Origin: Cohnella nanjingensis
Lineage (GTDB): Bacteria > Bacillota > Bacilli > Paenibacillales > Paenibacillaceae
NCBI RefSeq assembly: GCF_014212125.1
Contig: NZ_JACJVP010000011.1
Location: 1-64,000 of the forward strand
Direction of reading: 5' to 3'
Length of the DNA: 64,000 nucleotides
This document shows positions 28,066-37,700 of this stretch, piece after piece. How positions within the stretch are numbered: position 1 is the first letter of the stretch; each line of letters begins with the position of its first letter. The translations under genes were made by a program, and so were the position numbers. The notes beneath the pieces were generated by a model that ran no database searches, was not told where the DNA came from, and worked only from the letters and a program-made list of their open reading frames with translations.

Positions 28066-29286
28066 ATGAAAACGCTTGCGAATGATCTTGTTAAAATCTA
28101 TGAATCCAGCGATCCGTCATCCGTCTACTGCTACAGCCCGGGCATTGCCCGCCTTCCCTCGGGTCGGCTGGTGGCGACCATGGATCTTGGCGGCCCGGGC
28201 GTGCAGGCGCCTTACGGGAAAATATTCACTTCCGACGATCGGGGGAAATCATGGACACACCGGGGAGACTATCCGTTCGTCCATGCCCGGCCATTCGTCG
28301 CCGGCCGCTCCTTATACGTGTTAGGCCACAGTGGCGACCTGATGGTCATCCGCTCCGACGATGACGGAGAGAGCTGGACGGAACCGGCCGCCCTAACGAG
28401 CGGAGGCGAACAGTGGCATCAAGCGCCGTGCAACGTTCATTATGCGAACGGCTCGGTGTACTTGGTCATGGAGAAACGTCTTCATGGCAAGATCGAAGTG
28501 TGGGCGGTCGGCGAATTGGCGCCGGTGCTGATGCGCGGCAAGACGGACGCGGATCTGACCCGCGCCGAGAACTGGACATTCGCTTCGGAGCTGGCCTTCT
28601 GCGATGCGGTCCCTGCAGAGACGTTGGATTACTTCGGCGTTCCGTTCTTTCATGACGATCCGAAGCGGTATATCGACGTTGCGCCGGGCAGAGGCTGCGC
28701 CGCGGCAGGATGGCTGGAGACGAATGTCGTTCAATTCACCGATCCCGATCATTATTGGCACGATCCGAGCGGACGTACGTTCCATCTGTGGATGCGGGCG
28801 CATACGGGCGGAAGCGGCTATGCCGCAATCGCCAAGGTCGTCGAACAGGATGACGGTTCCATGATAACGATGCTCGAGCACGTTCCTTCCGGCAAACAGG
28901 TCGTATTCGTTCCTTGCCCGGGCGGACAAATGAAATTCCACATGCTCTATGACGAAGTGACCCGGTTGTACTGGCTGCTCAGCACGCAAGCAACGGACAG
29001 CATGACCCGGGCGGAACGGCTGCCCGCAGACCGTTACAACCTGCCGAACAACGAGCGGTCCCGGCTGCAGCTTCATTATTCGCGCAACTGCATCGATTGG
29101 TGCTTTGCCGGCCTTGTCGCGGAAGGACCGTCAGCCCGGCATTCCCGTCATTACGCTTCGATGGCCATCGACGGCGAGGATCTGCATATCCTCAGCCGAT
29201 CGGGCGATGAGCGGGCCTATAGCGCCCATAACGGCAATTTCATTTCTTTTCACACCGTCGCGAATTTTCGTGAGCTCGTTTATTAA
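28066..29286 (+). CDS. Sialidase-superfamily (BNR/Asp-box) protein, intracellular
   Basis: Six-bladed beta-propeller of 406 residues without a signal peptide. Two Asp boxes are visible, SDDRGKSW (about 56-63) and SDDDGESW (about 97-104), plus the N-terminal [16 protein letters not shown] strand that in sialidase-like folds carries the first catalytic Arg. GGAGG lies just before the ATG. No residue set proves GH33 activity; related propellers hydrolyse sialic acid, Kdn, Kdo or arabinan ends. Being cytoplasmic, it would act on imported oligosaccharide and could feed the 23580 aldolase. Specificity is unknown. Confidence 0.8.
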   Translation: MKTLANDLVKIYESSDPSSVYCYSPGIARLPSGRLVATMDLGGPGVQAPYGKIFTSDDRGKSWTHRGDYPFVHARPFVAGRSLYVLGHSGDLMVIRSDDDGESWTEPAALTSGGEQWHQAPCNVHYANGSVYLVMEKRLHGKIEVWAVGELAPVLMRGKTDADLTRAENWTFASELAFCDAVPAETLDYFGVPFFHDDPKRYIDVAPGRGCAAAGWLETNVVQFTDPDHYWHDPSGRTFHLWMRAHTGGSGYAAIAKVVEQDDGSMITMLEHVPSGKQVVFVPCPGGQMKFHMLYDEVTRLYWLLSTQATDSMTRAERLPADRYNLPNNERSRLQLHYSRNCIDWCFAGLVAEGPSARHSRHYASMAIDGEDLHILSRSGDERAYSAHNGNFISFHTVANFRELVY

Positions 29287-29309
29287 ATCGATCAAAGGAG
29301 GAATTTTTA

Positions 29310-31673
29310 ATGAAACGGCAGGCACCATGGAAAAGCCGAGCTTTAACGGTCTTGTTCACAGCGATTCTCGTTATGTTTGCTGGTATCCCTGCCGCATTCG
29401 CTAATAATTACCAGGACGCACTCTTGTCTCAGATCGATTATTCCGATCCCGGCACAGGCAATTACGTGGCAAGTCCGAGCCTTGTGAAGCTCTCCGACGG
29501 CACGCTGCTAGCGAGCGACGATTACGGCCCGCTGCATCCGGATATCGGAACGACGCGGGTGTTCCGTTCCACGGATCAGGGAGCAACCTGGTCGCAAACG
29601 GCAACGCTCGAAGGACAATATTGGAGTACGCTGTTCGAGCATAACGGGGCCGTATATTTGCTCGGTACCGACACAGGCCTCGGCTCGATCGTCATCCGCA
29701 AAAGCACGGACGGCGGTCTGACATGGAGCGCTGCCTCCGTACTCTACCAAGAGACCAGCGGAAAGCAATATCACTGCGCGCCTACGCCGGTGTTGAACGT
29801 GAACGGGCGGTTGTACAAAGGATTCGAAGAACTGAATCAGTGGGGAATGTGGGCCTTCGTCGTTTCCGTGCCGGAGACGGCCGATCTGATGGACCCCGCG
29901 AATTGGACCAAATCCAATCAATCGGATGTAAATCTATATATTGAAGGGAATGCCGTAATCGGACCGGACGGGCAAGTGTGGGACGTACTCCGGCGCTCGG
30001 TCATCAATCGCGCAGGCATATACAAGCTCGGAGCGGACAACAAGACGTTCACCAAATACGGGGAGTTCGACATGCCCGGCGGAGACGTGAAATTCACCAT
30101 CCGCTACGATTCCGTGTCCGGCAAGTATATCGCGCTTGTCAATGAGCATACCGACTACAACGTCACCCAGAATAACCAGCGCAACGTGCTGTCGCTGATC
30201 TATTCCACGGACCTTGTCCATTGGACTCGCGGTAAGCTGCTTATCCAAGAGGACGAGAATTTGAGCTGGGCGGATTCCGTCGCGAAAGTCGGCTTCCAAT
30301 ACGTCGATTGGCAATTCGACGGCGACGATCTGATCTATGTCTCCCGTACCTCCTACAACGGCGCGAACTCCAAGCACAACGCCAACCGCATGACCTTCCA
30401 TCGTCTTGACGATTTCCGCAACGCGCTGCAGCCGGCCTCATTAGTCGGCGACTACTCCTTTAACGGCCGCACGGAAGACGATTCGGCCCAGGGGAATCAT
30501 CCGATCCGCGTCGGAACAAGCGGATACGCGGACGGCAAGTCCGGGCAGGCGATCGTGATGGACGGGACGGATTACCTCGATATGCATTACATGATCGGCA
30601 ACGAAATCGCCAATGCCGATGCCGTATCGGTCAGCGTCTGGATTAATCCGAGCCAAATGCCGGCGGCGGGGACCCGCTATGATATCCTCGGTACGCGTAT
30701 TGACGGCGCGCAGGAGGGCCTTGAACTCAGCATCGACTCCAATGCGGTTCGGCTAGGCGCGCGAAGCGATAAGGCGGATGCTTACCAGAGCAAGAGCGTT
30801 GCCTTTAACAGCCCGAACGAATGGCATCATGTCGTAGGAGTCGTGGATTATAAGAATAAATCCATCAAGTTGTATCTGGACAAAGTGGAGCAGTCTCCTG
30901 GCGGAACATTCTCTTTTAGCCGGAATGATTACCGGCGTTATTCCCCGACTCAGGAGGACCGCATCGGGGGCAATCCCGGCGGGGGCAGCAACTTCGTAGG
31001 CAGGCTGGACGAATTGAAGATCTATCGCAAAGCGTTGACGGAATCGGAAATCGACAGCTTGTACGATCATGTGAACGCAGGAAGCCAGGGAGTACCGGGA
31101 AAAGCGGTGTTGTCCGATGACAATGGGGATGACACGGGAATTGAAGACGGAAATTACAACATCCATATGAACCTCTGGTGGGGAAATAACGGCAAAACCT
31201 ATAAGCTGTATGAGAATGACGTCTTGATCGACACCAAAACGCTATCGGATCATTCGCCGAATGCCCAATCGACGGTTACTTCCGTTACCTACCGCATGAA
31301 CGGCACCTATCGTTATTATGCCGAGCTCACCAACGCGTACGGCACGACGAGAAGCGACGTTCTGACCGTCACGGTCACGGATGCGGCGCCGGCCAAACCG
31401 GTGCTCGCCCAAGACAACTGGGACGGGGGCGGCAATTTCAACGTCACGATGAACATGTGGTGGGGGACCAATGGGACAACCTATCGTCTATATGAGAATG
31501 ACGTATTGATCGATACGAAGGAGCTGACCGCGCAAACGCCGAATGCGCAATCGGCCGTGACCGCGATCCGGGGAAGGCAGAACGGCACCTATACGTATCG
31601 CTGTGAATTGAGCAACTATGCGGGAACGACGTCCGGCGATATGATGACGGTGCAAGTCACGTCCGGCGGGTGA
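29310..31673 (+). CDS. Secreted sialidase-fold enzyme with LamG domain and two C-terminal repeats
   Basis: Secreted protein of 787 residues. Signal peptide ends near AFA (about 32). Propeller about 35-375 with Asp boxes STDQGATW and STDGGLTW. A LamG/concanavalin-type domain follows (about 382-590; [17 protein letters not shown] start, [17 protein letters not shown] end). Two tandem modules of about 95 residues close the protein (about 597-785), each with [24 protein letters not shown], like the small modules at the end of secreted chitinases and glucanases. It is the extracellular partner of the 28066 protein, with AAAGGAGG before the ATG. Substrate unknown. Confidence 0.82.
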   Translation: MKRQAPWKSRALTVLFTAILVMFAGIPAAFANNYQDALLSQIDYSDPGTGNYVASPSLVKLSDGTLLASDDYGPLHPDIGTTRVFRSTDQGATWSQTATLEGQYWSTLFEHNGAVYLLGTDTGLGSIVIRKSTDGGLTWSAASVLYQETSGKQYHCAPTPVLNVNGRLYKGFEELNQWGMWAFVVSVPETADLMDPANWTKSNQSDVNLYIEGNAVIGPDGQVWDVLRRSVINRAGIYKLGADNKTFTKYGEFDMPGGDVKFTIRYDSVSGKYIALVNEHTDYNVTQNNQRNVLSLIYSTDLVHWTRGKLLIQEDENLSWADSVAKVGFQYVDWQFDGDDLIYVSRTSYNGANSKHNANRMTFHRLDDFRNALQPASLVGDYSFNGRTEDDSAQGNHPIRVGTSGYADGKSGQAIVMDGTDYLDMHYMIGNEIANADAVSVSVWINPSQMPAAGTRYDILGTRIDGAQEGLELSIDSNAVRLGARSDKADAYQSKSVAFNSPNEWHHVVGVVDYKNKSIKLYLDKVEQSPGGTFSFSRNDYRRYSPTQEDRIGGNPGGGSNFVGRLDELKIYRKALTESEIDSLYDHVNAGSQGVPGKAVLSDDNGDDTGIEDGNYNIHMNLWWGNNGKTYKLYENDVLIDTKTLSDHSPNAQSTVTSVTYRMNGTYRYYAELTNAYGTTRSDVLTVTVTDAAPAKPVLAQDNWDGGGNFNVTMNMWWGTNGTTYRLYENDVLIDTKELTAQTPNAQSAVTAIRGRQNGTYTYRCELSNYAGTTSGDMMTVQVTSGG

Positions 31674-31718
31674 TGATCGAAATGTAATGGGTAAGCGCAT
31701 CCTAAGGAAGAGCGCCGG

Positions 31719-31748
31719 AGCCTGCCATGATGCGGCAGGCTTCTTTGC
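31719..31748 (+). terminator. Terminator of module 3
   Basis: Stem AGCCTGCC (31719-31726) / GGCAGGCT (31734-31741), seven-base loop, then TCTTTGCT. It closes the sialidase-fold operon 45 bases after the last stop. Confidence 0.75.
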
Positions 31749-31857
31749 TATGATTGAATTTATGTGTTTAAGGGAAGGCGGGGAGACCACGCGTGCCCAT
31801 CAAGGGATTTCGTGTATTGTCCCTGCATCAAATCACGGAAGCGGCACCGGCTGAATC

Positions 31858-31886
31858 TTGACCGTCCTTTCGGGTTCCGCTAGACT
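31858..31886 (+). promoter_or_regulatory. Promoter of the LacI regulator gene 31926
   Basis: -35 TTGACC (31858-31863), 17-base spacer, -10 TAGACT (31881-31886), about 40 bases before the start. I see no copy of the CACGTG palindrome found at the glucanase promoters, so obvious autoregulation is not visible. Confidence 0.5.
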
Positions 31887-31925
31887 TGATTTAATTGTCA
31901 AACTTTGATGAACGGGATGTATGCA

Positions 31926-32978
31926 ATGGATAGCTTCGATATCGCCAGACTGGCCGGCGTATCCAGAAAAACGGTTCAGCGCGTGCTGAATCATGCCGCC
32001 AACGTCAAGCCGGAGACGCGCGAGAAGGTGCTGCGCGTCATGGAGACGCACCGGTACGAGCCGAACGCGGCCGCCCGCAAGCTGTCCGCGCGCAAGTCGC
32101 ATACGGTCGGCTTGTTTATCGTGCAGGATGCCACCAAATATACGCTGCATACGGACGATCTCTTCTTCGGCGCGGTGATCGGCGCTATCATCAGCCGCGC
32201 TGCGACGCTCGGCTACAATACGCTGGTCATGATGCTGGATATCGCCGATCCCGAGCCGCTGTTCAGCCTGTATCGGCAGAAGAGCATCGACGGAGGCTTT
32301 ATCGTCAGCTGGTCGGACTTGCGGGAGATCGTCGGCCGGATGCGGGAAGCCCGCTATGAAGTCGGGGTATTCGAAGAAGGTTTCTTTCGCGACGCGCCGC
32401 AGGGCGTGCCCATCCCGCGCCTCGACAACTACCGCGGCGCGGGCGAGGTCGCGAGGTATTTGGCGGGGCTCGGCCATCGGCGGATCGGCATCGTCACCGG
32501 CGACATGGACAACCACACCGCCAGGGAACGGTTCCGCGGCTTCACGGACGCGCTGCGCGAATTAGAGTTGCCTATACATGAAGACAGCGTTCACTACGGC
32601 GCCTTCACGGAAGCGGACGGCGAACGGGCGGTGGAGCGATGGCTGAGCGAGGACCGGTTGCCGGAGGCCGTGTTCTGCAGCAACGATCTGATGGCCTACG
32701 GCGCGCTCAAGGCGCTTGCCCGGCACCGGATTCCCGTGCCCGAAGCGATATCCGTCGTCGGCTTCGACGATCTGCTCGTCTCGGCGTACATGCATCCGCC
32801 GCTCACGACGATGAAAGCTCCCAGGGTGGAAATGGCGGTGCAAACGGCCGACCGGTTGATCGCGAGGCTGGAGGGGCGGGACGAAGAATCGCTGGCGAAG
32901 GAAGTCTTTAGGGCGGAGCTCGTCGAGAGATCGTCATGCGCGCCGGCACGACGAAGCGACAGCATTCGTCAAGGTTAG
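31926..32978 (+). CDS. LacI/GalR-family transcriptional regulator of the beta-glucan module
   Basis: DNA-binding repressor-type protein of about 350 residues. The HTH is DIARLAGVSRKTVQRVLN (about 5-22); the recognition helix has Gln where most LacI members have Ser (TVSRV), and the hinge helix reads PNAAARKLSARK. The sugar-binding core (about 60-330) contains the usual GHRRIGIVTGD, FCSNDLMAYGALKAL and PEAISVVGFDDL motifs. Several in-frame starts exist (31905 TTG, 31908, 31917, 31926); I use 31926 because it puts the HTH at the canonical position. It stands just upstream of two beta-1,3-glucanase genes sharing a palindrome, its probable target. Confidence 0.9.
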   Translation: MDSFDIARLAGVSRKTVQRVLNHAANVKPETREKVLRVMETHRYEPNAAARKLSARKSHTVGLFIVQDATKYTLHTDDLFFGAVIGAIISRAATLGYNTLVMMLDIADPEPLFSLYRQKSIDGGFIVSWSDLREIVGRMREARYEVGVFEEGFFRDAPQGVPIPRLDNYRGAGEVARYLAGLGHRRIGIVTGDMDNHTARERFRGFTDALRELELPIHEDSVHYGAFTEADGERAVERWLSEDRLPEAVFCSNDLMAYGALKALARHRIPVPEAISVVGFDDLLVSAYMHPPLTTMKAPRVEMAVQTADRLIARLEGRDEESLAKEVFRAELVERSSCAPARRSDSIRQG

Positions 32979-32981
32979 CCG

Positions 32982-33039
32982 TTGACAGGGCAGAGGTCGG
33001 CGGCTTATATTCTAGTTGAAAATGTCCCACGTGAGACAT
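32982..33039 (+). promoter_or_regulatory. Promoter and palindromic operator of the GH64 gene
   Basis: -35 TTGACA (32982-32987), 17-base spacer, -10 TTATAT (33005-33010, or TATATT one base later). The 18-base near-perfect palindrome ATGTCCCACGTGAGACAT covers 33022-33039, about where transcription starts. The same arrangement precedes the GH16 gene. Binding there should block transcription, so a LacI-type repressor is the natural candidate. The leader from here to the GH64 start is about 210 bases and shows nothing else. Confidence 0.8.
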
Positions 33040-33247
33040 AATGGACCGACAGATGGATTTGACCCTTTGCGCGTCATCAAATCGCCGCAGACGGATATCG
33101 CCGCATCCCGTCCATCCGCGGGAGGGCTGTCCGAGGCGCACGAGGAAGAGGGTGGTTCATGGGAAGAACGAGGAATGGCAAAGTGAGGGCGTAGACGATC
33201 CTACAAGCATGCTGCGTGACGAATCGATCATTCTAAGGAAGGTGCGA

Positions 33248-34606
33248 ATGATGAGGAGAAAAACGTTATGGCTGCTGTTAACCCTGCTTATGGCCATTGG
33301 TTTTCCGATGTACGCTTCCCGCGTCGCCGCGGCCGATTACACGCAAGGCATGTCCGTCTCGGGCTCCACGGCGACGATCTGGTTCTCGTCCTCCGTCAAC
33401 ACGTCTTGGGTCGACGTGCACTATCAGGTGAACGGCGGTACCCAGCAGAACTTCCGCATGACCTACAATTCGGGACTTGCCCGCTATGAGAAGCAGGTCA
33501 CGGTCGTCGCTTCCGGCAACGTATTGACGTATTCCTTTACTTATAACAACGGGACGCCCGCTTACGACACGCCCACCTTCTCTTATACGATCGGGAGCGG
33601 CAACGGCGGCGGGGGCAATCCGGGCACGGGAATCGGTTCGATTCCCGCTTCCTCGATTCCGACGCCAACCGGCAGCGGGGCCGTGTCGCTCAAAGTCATG
33701 AACGGCACGAACGGCGCCTATGGCGACGCGCAGATCTACTGGGGCGTACTCGGCATCAATCCGGCGAACAACGCCTGGAGCTACCTCGATCTGAACGGCA
33801 ATCTGATCGCGATCTCGACGGCGCTGAACGACGCAGCCGGGCATTTGACGAAGAACGGCCAGAACTACGCGAACATCTACCACAAAGTCAGCGACGCGAG
33901 CTGGGTCAACTTGCCGAAGATCACCGCAGGCCGGCTGTTCCTCTGCGTCGGGACGCCGTGTTACATCAAGACGTTCAACGACGGCTTCGCCGGTCCGGAC
34001 ATCAACAATCCGACCGATCCGAATCAGAACGTCTATTTCGATTTCGTTGAATTTACGGTGGACGCTGCCGGTTACCACGGAAATACGACCCGCGTCGACG
34101 CGTTCGGCTTTCCGATTCAGCACCGGCTCGTCAATCGCGCCGGCAATTACGACCGGACGGTCGGCGAGCCCGAGACCGAGACGCGCGCCGGCTTGTTCAC
34201 GGCATATTCGAACGAAGTGCCGGCGGCGTTCAAATCGCTAGGCACGTTGCAAGCGCCTTATCGGATCGTAGCGCCGATCCACGGGTCGTTCGCCGCGGGG
34301 GGCGCCAACGCCAACTACTTCGCCGGTTATTCCGGCTACAACACCCAAGATATTTTGCGCTGCGACAACAGCGTCACCGATGCGTCCGTCTGCGCGGCGA
34401 TCAATCGCCACGTCTACACGAGCTCGAACTGGAACAACGTCGCGACTTACTACCAAGCGGCGCCGGCCAACTATTACGCGAAGTTCTGGCACGATCACGG
34501 CATCGACCGTCTTGCTTACGGGTTCGCCTATGACGATGTGAACGGGCAAGCATCGTATCTTGAGGTCGGAGATCCGAAGGGGCTGATCGTTCGGGTCGGC
34601 TGGTAG
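33248..34606 (+). CDS. Secreted beta-1,3-glucanase, GH64 with CBM56
   Basis: Secreted laminaripentaose-type beta-1,3-glucanase of 452 residues. ATG at 33248 with AAGGAAGG upstream. Signal peptide to about 25 (VAA/ADY). CBM56 beta-1,3-glucan-binding module about 27-115 (DYTQGMSVSGSTATIWF to PTFSYTIG), a Gly-rich linker about 116-130, then the GH64 domain to the end. Candidate catalytic residues are Glu in FDFVEFTVD and the Asp 16 residues later in TRVDAFGFP, the spacing I recall for Glu154/Asp170 of the Streptomyces matensis enzyme. Free in the medium, it would release oligosaccharides from callose-like or fungal wall glucan, complementing the anchored GH16. Confidence 0.92.
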   Translation: MMRRKTLWLLLTLLMAIGFPMYASRVAAADYTQGMSVSGSTATIWFSSSVNTSWVDVHYQVNGGTQQNFRMTYNSGLARYEKQVTVVASGNVLTYSFTYNNGTPAYDTPTFSYTIGSGNGGGGNPGTGIGSIPASSIPTPTGSGAVSLKVMNGTNGAYGDAQIYWGVLGINPANNAWSYLDLNGNLIAISTALNDAAGHLTKNGQNYANIYHKVSDASWVNLPKITAGRLFLCVGTPCYIKTFNDGFAGPDINNPTDPNQNVYFDFVEFTVDAAGYHGNTTRVDAFGFPIQHRLVNRAGNYDRTVGEPETETRAGLFTAYSNEVPAAFKSLGTLQAPYRIVAPIHGSFAAGGANANYFAGYSGYNTQDILRCDNSVTDASVCAAINRHVYTSSNWNNVATYYQAAPANYYAKFWHDHGIDRLAYGFAYDDVNGQASYLEVGDPKGLIVRVGW

Positions 34607-34633
34607 CGGTACGGCAGGTCCTGCTTCGATAAC

Positions 34634-34671
34634 GGGATACCCGGAGGCTAAGGAAGGCATCCGGGTATTCC
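34634..34671 (+). terminator. Hairpin after the GH64 gene
   Basis: Stem GGGATACCCGGA (34634-34645) / TCCGGGTATTCC (34660-34671), 12 pairs with one wobble, 14-base loop. There is no T tract, so termination is uncertain, but it lies between the GH64 stop and the next promoter. Confidence 0.5.
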
Positions 34672-34689
34672 GCCGCCGAACCTAATCCA

Positions 34690-34743
34690 TTGACAATCCT
34701 GCGAAGAGGGAGCTATATATCCAAAATGTCCCACGTGATACAT
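34690..34743 (+). promoter_or_regulatory. Promoter and palindromic operator of the GH16 gene
   Basis: -35 TTGACA (34690-34695), 17-18-base spacer, -10 CTATAT/TATATA (34713-34719). The palindrome ATGTCCCACGTGATACAT lies at 34726-34743, differing from the GH64 copy at one base. Its distance to the -10 matches the GH64 promoter within a few bases. Confidence 0.8.
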
Positions 34744-34787
34744 TTTTGAATCTCATTTTGCAAGCGATTTCATAGAGGAGGAGAACC

Positions 34788-37700
34788 ATGAAGCTGCACC
34801 GTTTTTCTACTAGAGCCGCATCGGCTGCACTGGCGGCCGTATTGGCTTTTGGCCCGGCAGCAAGCGGCAGCGCTCAGGCCGCTAGTGCCGTCAAAGCGCC
34901 CGTCTCTCACTGGGCGGATCGTTCCTTGGAGAGATGGACGCAGGCCGGCATCTTGCAAGGCTATCCGGACGGCACGCTGAAGCCGGAACGGCCGATCACG
35001 CGCGCGGAATTCGCGGCTGTCGTCAATCGGCTGTTCGCCTTCACGGCCCGCTCGGACGCGGCGATTCCCGATGCGCCTAGCGCTTGGGCGGCCGCCGAGA
35101 TGGCGAAGGCGTTCGCCGCTGGCTACTTGTCGCCGGATAGCGCGGGGAGAGCCGACCCGGGACGGGCGATGACGCGCGCCGAAGCTTCGTTGGCGCTGAA
35201 CCGGCTGTTCGAGCTGCAAGCGCCGGCGAATGCTGACGATGCCGGCTGGCCCGACCTGAACGGGCTGAACGAAGAGACCGTCGGCGCCATCCGTGGACTG
35301 ACGGCGAACGGGTACATCCAGGGCTTGCCAGGCGGTACGTTTGGACCGAACCGCATCCTGACCCGCGCGGAGCTGGCGACGATCGCCGATCGGCTGATCG
35401 CGCTGCTGGTCCGGGACAAGGGAACGGTTCAACCGGGCGCCGTGACCGGCAATGCCGTCGTCAACGCCGACGGAGCCGTCTTGAACGATGCCGACATCTC
35501 CGGCAATCTTTATCTGACGCCCGGCATTGGCGAAGGACGGACGTCGCTGAATCGGACCGCGGTAACGGGGACGACCTTCGTCCGGGGAGGCGGCGTTCAC
35601 GGCATCGAGCTTACGGATGCCAAGCTGGGCGATGTCGCGGTCGAGAAGGACAACGATCAGGTACGGCTGCACGCGGCAGGCCGAACCACGATCGGGAACG
35701 TCCGGTTCGATCGAGGCGGAACGCTGGAAGCGGACGACGCGGCGTCGGACGGCATCTCCGGCGTAGAGATCTCCTCCGGCGCCAAAGAGGTTCACTTAAA
35801 GGGGAAATTCGCCCGTGTCGCGACGGTGCCGCATGGTACGGAACAGGTGCTGCTCGTCCTCTCGGGACATGCGGCCGAACTGGTCCTGGACGGCAGCGTT
35901 CGGATTCGACTGGCAGACGGCGCCGTAATCGACAAGCTGCGGGTCTCCAAGAGCGCAGCCGGTTCCTGGATCGAAGGCAAGGGACGGGTCGGGAAAGTCG
36001 AGGACCTCTCGGGTTCGTTCGCCAATCGTCTGGAGGTCGGCAGCGGCGGAGGGAGCGGAACGACGCCGACGTCTACGCCGACACCAACATCAACGCCGAC
36101 GTCTACGCCGACACCAACATCAACGCCAACGCCAACCCCAACGCCAACACCGACGCCAATACCGACCCCAACGCCGACGCCGACCCCAACGCCATCCCCC
36201 GGCACGAGCGATTGGCAGCTGGTCTGGAGCGACGAGTTCAGTGGCGGAACCATCGATTCGTCAAAGTGGACATACGATACGACCAACGGATCGTCCGTCG
36301 GCAATCCGGGCTGGGGGAACAACGAGTTGGAGTATTACACCGACCGCCCCGACAACGCGAAGGTGGAGGATGGCCAACTGGTCATCACGGCGCGGAAAGA
36401 ATCGTACGGAGGCATGCCTTATACGTCCGCCCGGTTGAAGACGCGCGGGCTGTTCAGCCAAGCCTACGGGAAATTCGAGATCCGCGCCAAAGCGCCGACG
36501 GGCAAAGGCCTCTGGCCCGCCATCTGGATGCTCCCGGAGAACTACGAATACGGCACATGGGCCGCTTCCGGCGAGATCGACATCATGGAAGGCTGGGGAA
36601 GCAAGCCGGGCACGATCGCGGGCACCATTCATTACGGCGAGCAATGGCCGGGCAACGTCTATTCCGGCAACAGCTACGATCTGCCGAACAACGGCACGAT
36701 CGCGGATTTCCACACGTACGCGTTGGAATGGGAGCCGAACGAGATGCGGTGGTACGTGGACGGGAAGCTATATTCCACCAAGAACGACTGGTACAGCAAA
36801 GGCGTCGGCCAGCATGACAATTACGCTTATCCGGCTCCGTTCGATCAACCGTTCCATTTGCTGCTCAATCTGGCCGTAGGCGGCAACTTCGACGGCAACC
36901 CGACGGAGGAGACGTCGTTCCCGGCCCGGATGGAAGTCGATTACGTACGAGTCTATGCCAAAGACCGGTACGGTCCGGCGACTCCGCCCGTCTATGCCAA
37001 GGAAGCGTATGCGCCCGGATCCCGTCTGCCGCAGGGGCCGGACCAAGATCTGGTGTACAACGGAGGGTTCAAGGATAACGTCGACGGAGATGCAGGCATG
37101 GGCACGCCGGGCACGGCGTACTGGGCATTCTACAAGGATCCCGGCGCCTCCGGCTCGGTGACGATCGACAATATCGGAGGAACCAACTACGCGCACGTCT
37201 CGATTGCGAGCGCAGGCGGCAATTCCTATTCGATTCAGCCGCAGGCCATCGTCGCGCTCGCCAAAGGACGGTCTTACAAGCTGACGTTCGACGCCAAGAC
37301 CGACACGACCCGGAATATGACGGTTCGGTTGACCGGCGGCGCATCGCGGGGGTTCGCGGCTTACTCGCAATCGCTGAACGCCGCCTTGACCTCGGACTTC
37401 CGTTCCTATGAGATGATGTTCCAGATGAAGGAGGCATCGGACGCGGCCGCGCGCATCGAGTTCAACATGGGGACGGACGCGCATCCCGTCTGGTTCGGCA
37501 ATGCGAAGCTGGTCGAGATCGACGGCATTCCGTTCGACCACGATTCCGCGAAGCAGCCGCAGGAGGACGGCAATCACGCGTACAACGGCACGTTCGATCA
37601 GGGCGAGCCGAACCGGATGAGCTACTGGCATCTGGAGACCTCCGAGGGCGCTTCCGCAACCGCCTCCGTTCCGAGCAACCCGGCATCGGAGCGCAAGCTG

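Noticed and set aside
33026..33035. CACGTG as a generic E-box or restriction-type hexamer
   Set aside because: The palindrome extends over 18 bases in both copies and sits at the same place relative to two promoters, so a chance hexamer is not a sufficient explanation.
36060..36200. CRISPR-like direct repeats
   Set aside because: These are Thr-Pro codon repeats inside an open frame, without spacers. No CRISPR array or cas gene was seen anywhere in the window.
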